A stretch of DNA of 45,320 nucleotides from positions 1 through 45,320 of the forward strand of contig NZ_RQRT01000034.1 of NCBI RefSeq assembly GCF_004335005.1. The letters run 5' to 3'. The DNA comes from Paracoccus nototheniae (lineage in GTDB: Bacteria; Pseudomonadota; Alphaproteobacteria; Rhodobacterales; Rhodobacteraceae). Under the pieces are notes generated by a model. That model did no database searches and was not told the DNA's origin. It worked only from the letters and a program-made list of their open reading frames with translations. Positions within the stretch are counted from its first letter, which is position 1. Each line of letters opens with the position of its first letter. Of the stretch, positions 16,890-25,571 are shown one piece after another. Made by a program: the position numbers and the translations under genes.

Positions 16890-16890
16890 A

Positions 16891-16923
16891 CCCCCGGGAT
16901 ATTGTCATGAAGAAGAAAGGGGG
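16891..16923 (+). repeat. Dispersed 3'-end element, copy 2
   Basis: CCCCCGGGATATT, five bases, then GAAGAAGAAAGGGGG lies immediately after a G/C hairpin and about 43 nt past the hemerythrin-domain stop. It reads in the same direction as that gene and resembles the copy at 1-33 in both core and neighbouring hairpin. Confidence 0.6.
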
Positions 16924-17868
16924 TCAGGGCAGCAGGTTGATCCACATCCAGATGGACAGGGTCGACAGCGCCGTGGCGATCAGGACGCTGGAGGCGGCGA
17001 CCCGGCGGGCGGCACCGTAGATATTGGCGAAGAGATAGGCGTTCACGCCCGGCGCCATCGAGGCGGTCATGACCGCCGATCGCATGCCGTCGCGGTCCAG
17101 CCCCAGCAGATGGCCGGTGCCAAAGGCGATGGCCGGGTGCAGGATCAGCGACGCCCCGCAGCACAGCGCGATGGCGCCCATATCCCCCTCGGGGCGATAG
17201 CGATAAAGGACACCGCCAAGGCCGAAAAGGGCGGCGGGCAGGGCGGCGCGGGCGATCATGTCGGCGGCGTCCCAAAAGCCCTGCGGCAGGACCAGACCGG
17301 CCTGCGTCAGCAGGTTCACCGCCAGCCCCGACAGGATGCCGATGACCAGCGATGTGCGCAAGACGCCCGTCAGCGCCCGCAGCGAGATGCGCCCGACCGA
17401 CAGCCCGCTGCCGCGCGCCCGGGTGAATTCCATCACCGTGATCCCGAAGGTGTACAGCAGCGGCGAATGCATCGCGATGATCGCCCAGTTGCCTGCCAGT
17501 GCATCCGGCCCATAGGCGCGTTCGGTGATCGGGACGCCCAGCAGAAGGCTGTTGGAAAACAGGCAGACAAAGCCGATCGCCACGCAATCCATCGGCGGGC
17601 GCTTGAACAGATAGCGCGCGCCCGCCCAGCCCAACCCGTAAGCCGCGAAAGCACCCGCGTAAAACGGGATCAGCAGCTGGGCGCGAAACTCGGTCCCCAG
17701 ATCCAGCCGCGCCATCGACACGAACAACAGCGTCGGGACAGCGAAATTCTGCGCGAAACTCATCAGCCCGTCGACCGCGCTGGCCCCGAACCAGCCGCGC
17801 CAGGCCACCAGATAGCCAAAGCCCACGATCAGAAAGACCGGCAGGATGATCGTGAACAGCGTGCTCAT
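16924..17868 (-). CDS. AEC family transporter (auxin efflux carrier/malonate-type permease)
   Basis: A 314-aa inner-membrane protein with about ten hydrophobic segments. It opens MSTLFTIILPVFLIVGFGYLVAWRGW and has the family's amphipathic FAQNFAVPTLLFVSMA and SNSLLLGVPITERAYG segments, with LPAALFGLGGVLYRY in the second half. AEC proteins export or import organic acids such as malonate or malate; the substrate here is unknown. Its ATG overlaps the stop of the metallo-hydrolase gene (ATGA), making it the last gene of the minus-strand dac-tmk-holB-tatD block. Confidence 0.85.
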   Translation of the reverse strand: MSTLFTIILPVFLIVGFGYLVAWRGWFGASAVDGLMSFAQNFAVPTLLFVSMARLDLGTEFRAQLLIPFYAGAFAAYGLGWAGARYLFKRPPMDCVAIGFVCLFSNSLLLGVPITERAYGPDALAGNWAIIAMHSPLLYTFGITVMEFTRARGSGLSVGRISLRALTGVLRTSLVIGILSGLAVNLLTQAGLVLPQGFWDAADMIARAALPAALFGLGGVLYRYRPEGDMGAIALCCGASLILHPAIAFGTGHLLGLDRDGMRSAVMTASMAPGVNAYLFANIYGAARRVAASSVLIATALSTLSIWMWINLLP

Positions 17869-18707
17869 AGCGCGGCGGGCAGATCGGGCGTCGTGGCAGT
17901 CGTTGTGATCTGCAGCCCGTCATGGGCGGGGGTGACATGCGCGGGCGTGGTGGCCGCGATGGTGGCGTAGTCCATCTCGATATGCATGTTGGTCAGGATG
18001 GCGCGGGGGCTTTGCGACCGTTCGATCCAGTCCAGCGCCAGTGCCAGATGGGCGTGGCTGGGATGGGGCTGGGGGCGCAGCGCGTCGCAGATGAAGACCG
18101 GCGCGTCCGCGATCAGCGGCCATGCGGGTTCGGGGATGGCGGACACGTCGGGCAGATAGACGAGGCCGCCGATGCGGAACCCCAGGGCCGTGATTTCTCC
18201 GTGCTGGACGCGGAAGGGGATCAGGGTGATGGCTCCGCCGGGGCCGTCGATGGTGATCGCGCCGGTGATCGGACGCAGCGCGCAGATGGGCGGGTACTGG
18301 CTGCCTTCGGGTGTTTCGAAGACATAGCCGAAGCGGGTGGTCAGCGCATCGGCGGTGGGGGCGTCGGCATGCAGCGGCAGGATGCGGCCCGCGTTGAAGA
18401 CCAGCTGGCGCAGATCGTCGATGCCATGGACATGATCGGCATGGGCATGGGTATAGACCACCGCATCCAGCACCGCGACATGCGCGTCCAGCATCTGCGG
18501 GACCAGATCGGGGCCGGTGTCGATCAGCACCTGCGTGGTGCCGTCCGGCCCGTCCCGTTCGACCAGCAGTGAACAGCGACGGCGGCGGTTGCGCGGCTCG
18601 GACGGGTCGCAATCGCCCCATCGGTTGCCAAGGCGCGGCACCCCGCCCGACGATCCGCAGCCCAGGATCGTGGCGCGGATCGTCGGGTGGATCGGGGGCG
18701 TCGTCAC
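17865..18707 (-). CDS. MBL-fold metallo-hydrolase (PhnP-like)
   Basis: A 280-aa metallo-beta-lactamase-fold hydrolase. ILGCGSSGGVPRLGNRWGDCDP (about residues 14-35) and the metal motif THAHADHVHGIDDLR (HxHxDH) are typical of the PhnP/phosphodiesterase-like subgroup. NMHIEMDY near residue 252 supplies a further His. The start is a GTG whose last bases overlap the tatD stop (GTGA); a longer in-frame reading lies inside tatD. This gene beside tatD and holB is a recurrent arrangement in Rhodobacteraceae. Its substrate is probably a cyclic or nucleotide phosphodiester. Confidence 0.87.
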   Translation of the reverse strand: MTTPPIHPTIRATILGCGSSGGVPRLGNRWGDCDPSEPRNRRRRCSLLVERDGPDGTTQVLIDTGPDLVPQMLDAHVAVLDAVVYTHAHADHVHGIDDLRQLVFNAGRILPLHADAPTADALTTRFGYVFETPEGSQYPPICALRPITGAITIDGPGGAITLIPFRVQHGEITALGFRIGGLVYLPDVSAIPEPAWPLIADAPVFICDALRPQPHPSHAHLALALDWIERSQSPRAILTNMHIEMDYATIAATTPAHVTPAHDGLQITTTATTPDLPAAL

Positions 18708-19501
18708 GCGGCGGCCTTCCAGAACAGCCGGTCGAAATTGGCCGTGGTGCGGGCCGCGAAATCCGGCAGCGACAGGCCAAAGACCTGCGCGCCGATGGCT
18801 GCGGTATGGGCGACATAGGCGGGCTCGTTCCGGCGTCCGCGATGCGGAGGCGGGGCCAGATAGGGGCTGTCGGTTTCCACCAGAATGCGGTCCAGCGGGG
18901 CTGCGGCAAAGATTGCGCGCAGATCGGACGACCGGGGAAAGGCCGCGATGCCCGACATCGACAGATAGAACCCCAGATCCAGCGCCGCCTGCGCCAGCGC
19001 GGGGGTGGAGCTGAAGCAATGCATCACGCAGGTGAAGGCCCCGGCGCCATGTTCTTCCGTCAGGATGCGGGCCATGTCGGCATCCGCGTCGCGGGCATGG
19101 ATGATCAGCGGCAGGCGAGTCCGGCGCGCGGCCTCGATATGGATGCGCAGGCTGTCGGCCTGTACGCGCGCGCTCTCGGCAGTGTAGTGATAATCGAGGC
19201 CGGTTTCGCCGATCGCCACGAATTTGGGATGATCGGCCAGCGCCAGCAGCTGGTCCAGCGTGACCATGGGTTCATCCGCCACGCTCATCGGATGGGTGCC
19301 TGCCGCGTAGAAGACGCCGGGATGCGCCTCGGCCAGCGCGCGGACGGCGGGTTCCTGCCGCAGTTTCGTGCAGATCGTGACCATCCGGGTCACCCCCGCC
19401 GCATGGGCGCGCGCGATCAGGGCGTCATGTTCGCCGTCGAAATCGGGGAAATCCAGATGGCAATGGCTGTCTACCAGCGACAAGGGGGTCGCGTCCTGCA
19501 T
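18704..19501 (-). CDS. tatD: TatD family metal-dependent hydrolase
   Basis: A 265-aa TIM-barrel DNase/hydrolase. Metal ligands are seen in LVDSHCHLDFPDF (HxH near residues 13-15), IGETGLDYHY (Glu), IIHARDAD, MHCFSS and ILVETDSPYLAPPPHRGRRNEP at the C-terminal end. It starts 3 nt after the holB stop and overlaps the next gene by 4 nt, in the conserved tmk-holB-tatD order. Family members are 3'-5' exonucleases linked to DNA repair. Confidence 0.93.
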   Translation of the reverse strand: MQDATPLSLVDSHCHLDFPDFDGEHDALIARAHAAGVTRMVTICTKLRQEPAVRALAEAHPGVFYAAGTHPMSVADEPMVTLDQLLALADHPKFVAIGETGLDYHYTAESARVQADSLRIHIEAARRTRLPLIIHARDADADMARILTEEHGAGAFTCVMHCFSSTPALAQAALDLGFYLSMSGIAAFPRSSDLRAIFAAAPLDRILVETDSPYLAPPPHRGRRNEPAYVAHTAAIGAQVFGLSLPDFAARTTANFDRLFWKAAA

Positions 19502-19504
19502 CGG

Positions 19505-20617
19505 TCAACCTCTGGGTGGTGGGGCGGATTGGGCGGGCGGCAGCTGTGCCAACTCCAGCACCATATCCATCACCAGCGCGGCAGGGTCAAGGTTGACCGC
19601 CCGGCCCGCGCGGGCGCGGGCCGACAGCCGCGCCTGCGCCCCGGCCCACAGACGCGCGGCGATGTCATCGGGCGACAGGCGGGCCATCAGCGCGCCCTCG
19701 CCCCGCGCGGCCTGCGGCAGGGGGGCGCCCATCAGGCCCGCCCGCGCCATGCGGGTCAGAAACCGGTCCAGCACGGTGATCGTCAGATCGAAGGGATCGC
19801 CCCCGGCCCCCGCCCGGCCCGCCGCCGCTTCGGCAAAGCGGGACGCGGCCAGCCGGTCCATGCGGGGCAGGGTGGCGAACAGATCGACCAGATCCTGATA
19901 GCGGTCGAGGCCCCCCTGACCGGCCAGACGCAACGCCTCGCCGACCGAGCCGTCGGACAGGGCGGCCAGCGCCTCGGCATCCTCGTCGATTCCCAGATCG
20001 GCCAGAATGCCCGCCATCTGACGCGGCGCCAGCGGCGACAGGCGCAGCGTGCGGCAGCGCGACCGGATCGTCGGCAACAGCCCCGCAGGCTGATGAGCGA
20101 TCAGCAGGATCAGCGCGTCGCGGGGCGGTTCCTCCAGCACCTTCAGCAGGGCATTGGCGGCGGCGGTGTTCATGTCGTCGGCGGCGTCGATGATCGCGAC
20201 GCGGCGCCCGCCTTCCGCCGCCGAGAGGTGAAAGAACGACAGCAGCCTGCGGATCTCGTCCACGGTGATCTCGGCCCGCAACCGCCCGGCCTTGTCGTCC
20301 CAGGGACGGCGGATCAGCTGCAGGCGCGGCTCGGACAGGGCGCTGATGCGGCGGGCTTCGGGGGTGGCGGGATCGACGGTCAGATCGGCGCTGTCGCCGC
20401 CCGCCAGCAGCCAGCGCGCGATGGACCATGCCAGCGTCGCCTTGCCCACGCCGCGCGGCCCGGTCAGCAGCCAGGCGTGATGCAGACGACCGCCGCGCGC
20501 GGCCTCGGTAAAGGCCGCGATGGCCGCGCCCTGACCGATCACGCGCGGGGCGTGGCGCGGATGAGGGGCGCCCGGCACGCGGTCGGGTTCGGGAATATCG
20601 GTGATCTCGGTCTTCAC
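19505..20617 (-). CDS. holB: DNA polymerase III subunit delta prime
   Basis: A 370-aa clamp-loader subunit of the AAA+ family. A Walker A-like loop LTGPRGVGKATLAW (about residues 51-64) is followed by IIDAADDMNTAAANALLKVLEEPP and the sensor segment SRCRTLRLSPL. The C-terminal half is alanine-rich helix, as usual for delta prime. The zinc-binding cysteines of E. coli HolB are not evident, as in other alphaproteobacteria. The start overlaps the tmk stop by 4 nt (ATGA). Confidence 0.93.
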   Translation of the reverse strand: MKTEITDIPEPDRVPGAPHPRHAPRVIGQGAAIAAFTEAARGGRLHHAWLLTGPRGVGKATLAWSIARWLLAGGDSADLTVDPATPEARRISALSEPRLQLIRRPWDDKAGRLRAEITVDEIRRLLSFFHLSAAEGGRRVAIIDAADDMNTAAANALLKVLEEPPRDALILLIAHQPAGLLPTIRSRCRTLRLSPLAPRQMAGILADLGIDEDAEALAALSDGSVGEALRLAGQGGLDRYQDLVDLFATLPRMDRLAASRFAEAAAGRAGAGGDPFDLTITVLDRFLTRMARAGLMGAPLPQAARGEGALMARLSPDDIAARLWAGAQARLSARARAGRAVNLDPAALVMDMVLELAQLPPAQSAPPPRG

Positions 20618-21210
20618 AGGGCGGCCCGGATGCGGGCCGCGACCTCGGCCTGACCGCCGCTGCCGTCGATCAGCCGCACGCGGTCGGGATAGTCCCCGGC
20701 CAGCGCGCGAAACCCCGTCGCCAGCCGTTCCTGAAAGCTCAGGCCCAGGCTTTCGAACCGGTCCTCGGCCCCGCCGCGCGCCGCGCCGCGTGCAAGCCCG
20801 GTCGCGGGCTCGATCTGCAGCACGAAGGTGCGGTCGGGCTCGATCCCGATCATCAGATCATGCAGACGGTCGACCATGGCGCGCAGATCGCCGCGCGCTG
20901 CCCCCTGATAAACGCGGGTGCTGTCGGCAAAGCGGTCGGTCACGACGGTCCGGCCCGCCGCCAGAGCCGGTCGGATGGTGCGTTCCAGATGATCGCGCCG
21001 CGCGGCGGTGAACAGCAGGCATTCGGTCTCGGGCGACCAGCGTTCGCCCGCGCCCTCGACCAGCAGGCGGCGGATTTCTTCGGCCCCCGGACTGCCGCCG
21101 GGCTCGCGGGTCAGGACGACATCACGCCCCTCGGCCCGCAGCGCGTCGGCCAGCAGCCGGGCCTGCGTGGACTTGCCACAGCCGTCGATGCCTTCGAAAC
21201 TGATCAGCAT
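20614..21210 (-). CDS. tmk: Thymidylate kinase
   Basis: A 198-aa dTMP kinase, an essential step to dTTP. The P-loop FEGIDGCGKSTQA is at residues 5-17, the DR(Y/F) motif appears as VVTDRFADSTRVYQG, and TREPGGSPGAEEIR holds the substrate Arg. Length is standard. The ATG shares one base with the stop of the dac gene (TGATG), so the two are probably translationally coupled. Confidence 0.95.
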   Translation of the reverse strand: MLISFEGIDGCGKSTQARLLADALRAEGRDVVLTREPGGSPGAEEIRRLLVEGAGERWSPETECLLFTAARRDHLERTIRPALAAGRTVVTDRFADSTRVYQGAARGDLRAMVDRLHDLMIGIEPDRTFVLQIEPATGLARGAARGGAEDRFESLGLSFQERLATGFRALAGDYPDRVRLIDGSGGQAEVAARIRAAL

Positions 21211-22364
21211 CAGCCGGTGACGGCGCTGATCGCACGCTGGCCCAATTGCATCACGGCACCCCGCATCCGGCCGATGAACCCGGCCTCGGGAACGTCGGCG
21301 GCGGCGATCAGCGGGGTCACCGTATCGGGGCGGCCGGGCACGGTGACCACCAGCCGCGCGATCGGATCGCCCATGGCGATCGGCGCGGGGATCGGCCCGT
21401 CATAGACGACCTCGACCCGGACCTGATCGCGCACGGCGATGGGCACCAGCACGTTGACGCCGCCTTCGGTGGTCAGGCCGACGCGGCTTTCGGTGCCCAG
21501 CCAGACCGGCGCCTCCATCACCGTCTCACCCGCCGGAACCAGCGTGTTCATCGAGAATTCGCGGAAGGCCCAGTTGACGATGCGTTCCGATTCCTCGGCC
21601 CGCGCGCGGTCGCTGTCCAGCCCCGAAATCACAAAGATGATCCGCCGTCCGTCCTGAATAGCCGACCCGACCAGCCCGTATCCGGCCTCTTGCGTATGGC
21701 CGGTCTTCAGCCCGTCGGCCACCCATTCGCCGGTCCCAAGCCGCAGCAGCGGGTTGCGGTTGTTCGCATTCGACGGCACCCGGCCCTTGTAGGTATAAGA
21801 GGTCATGGAGAACTTTTCATAAAGTTCGGGAAATTCGCGAATCATATAGGCGGCCAGCAGGCCCAGATCATGCATCGACATGCGATGCTCCGGGTCGGGC
21901 CAGCCCGAGGCATTGGTCAGGTTCGTATGGGTCATCCCCAGCTGGGCGGCACGCTCCGTCATCCGCTCGGCAAAGGCCTCTTCGGTGCCGGCCATGCCTT
22001 CGGCGACCACGACGCAGGCGTCATTGCCGGAATTGACGATGATGCCATTGATCAGCTCGCCCACGGTGGGGGTGTCTGCGGGTTCCACGAACATCTTCGA
22101 TCCGCCCATGCGCCAGGCCTTGACCGAGACGGGAAAGGTGCTCTCCATCGTATAGCGCCCGTCATGGATCGCCTCGAACAGCATGGTCAGCGTCATCAGC
22201 TTGGACATCGAGGCGGGCGGCAGCGGCACGTCCGCGTTCTTTTCCATCAGCACCGTGCCGGTCTGCACGTCATAGACCCAGGCCGAGGTCGCATTGGTGT
22301 CGAACGCCTGCGCGGGGGCGGCCAAAGCCAGCACCGTCGCAATCCAAAGCCATACTGCGCGCAT
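21210..22364 (-). CDS. dacC: D-alanyl-D-alanine carboxypeptidase (penicillin-binding protein 5/6 type)
   Basis: A 384-aa serine peptidase that trims peptidoglycan stem peptides in the periplasm. A signal peptide (residues 1-20, cleavage AQA-FD) precedes the catalytic triad motifs SMSK at 52-55, SGN at 112-114 and KTG at 220-222. A C-terminal PBP5 domain begins near residue 270, and the end (FIGRMRGAVMQLGQRAIS) can form the amphipathic anchor helix. It heads the dac-tmk-holB-tatD operon. The exact paralogue letter is uncertain. Confidence 0.93.
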   Translation of the reverse strand: MRAVWLWIATVLALAAPAQAFDTNATSAWVYDVQTGTVLMEKNADVPLPPASMSKLMTLTMLFEAIHDGRYTMESTFPVSVKAWRMGGSKMFVEPADTPTVGELINGIIVNSGNDACVVVAEGMAGTEEAFAERMTERAAQLGMTHTNLTNASGWPDPEHRMSMHDLGLLAAYMIREFPELYEKFSMTSYTYKGRVPSNANNRNPLLRLGTGEWVADGLKTGHTQEAGYGLVGSAIQDGRRIIFVISGLDSDRARAEESERIVNWAFREFSMNTLVPAGETVMEAPVWLGTESRVGLTTEGGVNVLVPIAVRDQVRVEVVYDGPIPAPIAMGDPIARLVVTVPGRPDTVTPLIAAADVPEAGFIGRMRGAVMQLGQRAISAVTG

Positions 22365-22451
22365 CCCGTATCCCCTGCAGGTTTAGCGTGATGGTTACAT
22401 CATGGTCCGCAGGCCCGCAACGGACGCGGGCGCCGATGGGTCAAGAATTCG

Positions 22452-23024
22452 TCAGTTGCCCATCGCCGCGCGCCAGTGACGGCGGCAGAGCGAGACATAG
22501 GTCTCGTTCCCGCCAACCTGCACCTGCGCGCCCGTGGCGGTCGCATGGCCCGTGGCATCGCGGCGGATCACCATCGTGGCCTTGCGCCCGCAATGACAGA
22601 TCGTGCGCACCTCGCGCAGATCATCCGCCAGCGCCAGCAACGCCGCCGAGCCGGGAAACAGCTCGCCCCGGAAATCGACCCGCAGCCCATAGCACATGAC
22701 CGGAATGCCCAGATCATCGGCCACCCGCGCCAGTTGCCAGACCTGATCGGGGGTCAGAAACTGCGCCTCGTCCAGAAACACGCAGGCCGGGCGGGGTGCG
22801 CATTCGGCAATCACCCCCCACAGGTCCGATCCGCTGTCGAATGTCGCCGCGGCCTGGGCAATGCCGATCCGGCTGCCGATCCGGCCCATGCCCGCCCGGT
22901 CGTCCAGTGCCGCCGTCAGCAGCAGCACCTCCATCCCGCGCTCGCGGTAATTATAGGCCGCCTGCAACAGCAGGGTGCTTTTGCCCGCATTCATCGTGGA
23001 ATAATGGAAATACAGTTTCGCCAT
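22452..23024 (-). CDS. tdk: Thymidine kinase
   Basis: A 190-aa type II thymidine kinase for pyrimidine salvage. P-loop YSTMNAGKSTLLLQ is at residues 8-21, the Walker B/lid segment is PACVFLDEAQFLTPDQV, and CYGLRVDFRGELFPGS follows. A structural zinc site is visible as CHCGRK and CRRH near the C-terminus. The 87 nt between it and dac contain a weak stem (22413-22431) that could end the tdk message. Confidence 0.93.
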   Translation of the reverse strand: MAKLYFHYSTMNAGKSTLLLQAAYNYRERGMEVLLLTAALDDRAGMGRIGSRIGIAQAAATFDSGSDLWGVIAECAPRPACVFLDEAQFLTPDQVWQLARVADDLGIPVMCYGLRVDFRGELFPGSAALLALADDLREVRTICHCGRKATMVIRRDATGHATATGAQVQVGGNETYVSLCRRHWRAAMGN

Positions 23025-23065
23025 GACGCCGCCGCATACCCACTAGCCCCCGCCCCCACAAGCCA

Positions 23066-23093
23066 AAGCCGCAGGATTGGCATCCCGCGGCTT
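23066..23093 (-). terminator. Terminator hairpin after RhlE-type helicase
   Basis: AAGCCGC pairs with GCGGCTT, continued after one mismatch by GGAT/ATCC with a 4-nt loop, followed on the minus strand by a short T-rich run. It lies about 70 nt past the helicase stop. Confidence 0.55.
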
Positions 23094-23112
23094 CTTCTTC
23101 ATTCAAATATCC
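23091..23112 (-). repeat. Dispersed 3'-end element, copy 3
   Basis: On the minus strand GGATATTTGAATGAAGAAGAAG starts about 50 nt past the RhlE helicase stop and merges into the terminator hairpin. It reads in the same direction as the helicase and has almost the same core as the copy at 43549. Confidence 0.6.
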
Positions 23113-23162
23113 ACGACGCGACAGCGCCGCCCGACCAAGGCCGGGGCAGGGATGGGCGCCGC

Positions 23163-24560
23163 TTACGCGATGCGGCTTTTGGGCGCGCGCGAAGGGCGAC
23201 GCGCCGGACGACGGCCCGCACCCGCATCCATGGTCTTGCCACCACCCATCGGCTTGCCGCGACCGCGCTGCGGCCCGCCGGGCGAACCCGCCGCTGCTGC
23301 TGCGGCGGCCGAGGGCACGTCGCCGCCGATCACCGGAATGGTGTTCTTCATCGCCTTTTCGATGGCGCGCAGCTCTCCCAGCTCGGCGGGGGAACAGAAC
23401 GCCACGGCGCGACCGTCGCGACCGGCGCGGGCGGTCCGGCCGATGCGGTGGACATAGTTTTCCGGCACGTTGGGCAGATCATAGTTATAGATATGCGCCA
23501 CATCGGGGATATCCAGACCGCGCGCCGCCACGTCGGTCGCGACCAGAACCTTGGTCTCGCCCTTGCGGAACGCCTCCAGCGCGCGTTCGCGCTGACCCTG
23601 CGATTTGTTGCCGTGGATCGCGGCGACCGCGAAGCCCCAGCTGTCCAGCAGCTTGGCCAGCTTGTCGCAGCCATGCTTGGTGCGGCCAAAGACCATCGCC
23701 ATCTCGGTCGTGTGCTTGGACATGTAATCGGCCAGCAGCTTGGCCTTTTCGCCCTGACCCACGAAATGGACGCCCTGCTCGATTTTCTTGGCGGCCTGAC
23801 CCGGGGGGTTCACGGCGACCTTCAGCGGGTTGGTCAGATAGGTGTCGGACAGTTCCGACATCAGCTTGGGCATGGTGGCCGAGAACATCAGCGTCTGACG
23901 TTCGCGCGGCAGCATCCGGGCGATCTTGCGCAGCGTGTGGATGAAGCCGATGTCCAGCATCTGGTCGGCCTCGTCCAGCACCAGATAGGTGGTGGCCTCA
24001 AGGCTGATCGCGCGACGCTCGATCAGGTCCATCAGACGGCCGGGCGTGGCGATCAGCACGTCGACGCCGCGCGACAGCCGCTCGGTCTGGGTGTTGATCG
24101 AGGCGCCGCCGACGACCCGGAACGACCGGATCGGCGTGCCTTCGGCATAGGCATCGATATTGGTGGCGATCTGGGTGGCCAGTTCGCGGGTCGGTGCCAG
24201 GATCAGCGCGCGGCAGGTGCGCGGATCGGGCTTCTTGCCATAGTTGATCAGCCGGGTCAGCATCGGCAGGCCGAAGGCCGCCGTCTTGCCGGTGCCGGTC
24301 TGGGCCAGACCCAGCACGTCACGCCCGTTCACGATGGCCGGGATGCCCTGTTCCTGAATTGGGGTGGGCGTGGTCAGGCCCATGGCGATGATATTGGCGT
24401 TGATGCGGTGATCGATGCCCATATCGGCAAAGGGGCCGACGGTGATCGGTTCGCGCGCCGGGGCGCTGCGGCCTTCGTTCGAAAACGCGGCATGGGGCGC
24501 GCGGCTTGGGGTGGACTTGCCGCCACGGTTCGGGCGGCGACGGGTGTTGTTCTGTTCCAT
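23163..24560 (-). CDS. rhlE: DEAD-box RNA helicase, RhlE type
   Basis: A 465-aa ATP-dependent RNA helicase. The Q motif (TTPTPIQEQGIP), motif I AQTGTGKTAAFGLPML, PTRELATQI, II LDEADQMLDIGF, III SATMP, V TDVAARGLDIP and VI HRIGRTARAG occur in order. Basic N-terminal (about 30 aa) and C-terminal (about 65 aa, PQRGRGKPMGGGK) tails probably bind RNA. The ATG at 24560 was chosen because the earlier start reads through leader sequence. It lacks the DbpA RNA-binding end of the other helicase in this window, so the two are distinct types. Confidence 0.92.
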   Translation of the reverse strand: MEQNNTRRRPNRGGKSTPSRAPHAAFSNEGRSAPAREPITVGPFADMGIDHRINANIIAMGLTTPTPIQEQGIPAIVNGRDVLGLAQTGTGKTAAFGLPMLTRLINYGKKPDPRTCRALILAPTRELATQIATNIDAYAEGTPIRSFRVVGGASINTQTERLSRGVDVLIATPGRLMDLIERRAISLEATTYLVLDEADQMLDIGFIHTLRKIARMLPRERQTLMFSATMPKLMSELSDTYLTNPLKVAVNPPGQAAKKIEQGVHFVGQGEKAKLLADYMSKHTTEMAMVFGRTKHGCDKLAKLLDSWGFAVAAIHGNKSQGQRERALEAFRKGETKVLVATDVAARGLDIPDVAHIYNYDLPNVPENYVHRIGRTARAGRDGRAVAFCSPAELGELRAIEKAMKNTIPVIGGDVPSAAAAAAAGSPGGPQRGRGKPMGGGKTMDAGAGRRPARRPSRAPKSRIA

Positions 24561-24577
24561 GAAATCTTTCGTCCCTC

Positions 24578-24662
24578 GCATCCCTCGTATCGGACGCAAA
24601 GGCAGGGGCCGCACATCTTGTGCGCGGCACGTGGCAGGGGTGCAGGCGTGATACGAGGATGC
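24578..24662 (-). other. Inverted repeat in the rhlE leader
   Basis: GCATCCCTCGTATC (24578-24591) and GATACGAGGATGC (24650-24662) pair over 13 bp with one bulged C. They enclose about 58 nt immediately upstream of the helicase ATG. It could be an operator or a structured 5' untranslated region. The rest of 24663-24823 shows no gene. Confidence 0.45.
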
Positions 24663-24823
24663 CTGCTGCCTCCCCGCGTGAATGGGAAACTGGAATGAAT
24701 GTCGGCGTCGGTCGGGCAGGGCCCGTGGCTGCTCACGCGGCAGTTGACGGCGATAGGGGTCAGATGGCGGAAGTTGCCGCGAAAGTCAAGGGCTCCGGCC
24801 CCGCGGACATCGGCAATCGCGGT

Positions 24824-25051
24824 TCAGGGTTTCAGGATGATCCCGATCACCACCGCCATCAACCCGATGGTGGATGCCGCCAGCGCCGCCATGTTCACCG
24901 CCAGCACGCCGCGCATCTTGTCGCGCAGGGCGGCGTCGTCCATCCCCCGGCGCCGCGCGCGGGTGACGGTCCAGATGCACCAGACAAGGGCCGCAAGGCC
25001 GGCAAGGGTCAGGGCGGCTCCGGTCCAGATGATCCAGTCATAGAGGGTCAT
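24824..25051 (-). CDS. Small two-helix inner-membrane protein, unknown function
   Basis: A 75-aa protein with two hydrophobic segments (about residues 5-29 and 50-73) separated by a charged loop TRARRRGMDDAALRDKMR. By the positive-inside rule the loop faces the cytoplasm. AGAAGGA lies at a good distance before the ATG, supporting a real gene. I do not recognise a named family. It is divergent from gapR across 170 nt. Confidence 0.7.
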   Translation of the reverse strand: MTLYDWIIWTGAALTLAGLAALVWCIWTVTRARRRGMDDAALRDKMRGVLAVNMAALAASTIGLMAVVIGIILKP

Positions 25052-25221
25052 GGGATTTTCCTTCTGGCTGGGGCTCGGTCAGGGTGGCGCGCGGCCTTTC
25101 GCGCAGGCCGCCTTGCGCCGTCCCCTAGCGGCGATTGCACCGCGCAACAAGACCGCCTAACAGGCAGGGCTGAGATGCGGACCCCCGTTGCGGGCCGAAC
25201 CATAAGGAAGGAACCCAACCC

Positions 25222-25473
25222 ATGCCGGACGATCAAGCCTATGGAGTCGCCGCCGACGAGCTGCGCCAGTTCATCGAACAGTTCGAACAGCTGGAAGCCG
25301 AGAAAAAGGACATTGCCGAACGCCAGAAAGAGGTGATGGCCGAGGCCAAGGCCCGCGGCTATGACACCAAGGTCATGAAGCAGATCATCGCCCTGCGCCG
25401 CCGCGACAAGGACGACATCGCCGAGGAAGAGGCGATTCTGGATATGTACAAGGCCGCGCTCGGGATGGTCTGA
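25222..25473 (+). CDS. gapR: GapR-family nucleoid-associated protein (DUF2312)
   Basis: An 83-aa protein almost entirely of the DUF2312 type. ADELRQFIEQFEQLEAEKKDIAERQKEV forms a long helix, then AEAKARGYDTKVMKQIIALRRRDKDD, the most conserved block, and an acidic C-terminal helix. In Caulobacter GapR encircles overtwisted DNA ahead of replication forks and transcription and stimulates topoisomerases. AAGGAAGG precedes the ATG. It stands alone and is convergent with the next gene. Confidence 0.93.
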   Translation: MPDDQAYGVAADELRQFIEQFEQLEAEKKDIAERQKEVMAEAKARGYDTKVMKQIIALRRRDKDDIAEEEAILDMYKAALGMV

Positions 25474-25490
25474 GGGCGGGCGGACGGTCG

Positions 25491-25511
25491 GGGGGGCGGG
25501 CGCCGCCCCCC
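25491..25511. terminator. Bidirectional G/C hairpin between convergent genes
   Basis: GGGGGGCGG and CCGCCCCCC form a perfect 9-bp stem with a 3-nt loop, 18 nt past the gapR stop and about 60 nt past the stop of the convergent gene. No long U-run is present on either side. Confidence 0.5.
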
Positions 25512-25571
25512 TGGTCCTGTTTGACAGTCGTCGCCCTGGTCGTCCGGCGCGGAAGGCGCCTTGTCCTGGCC

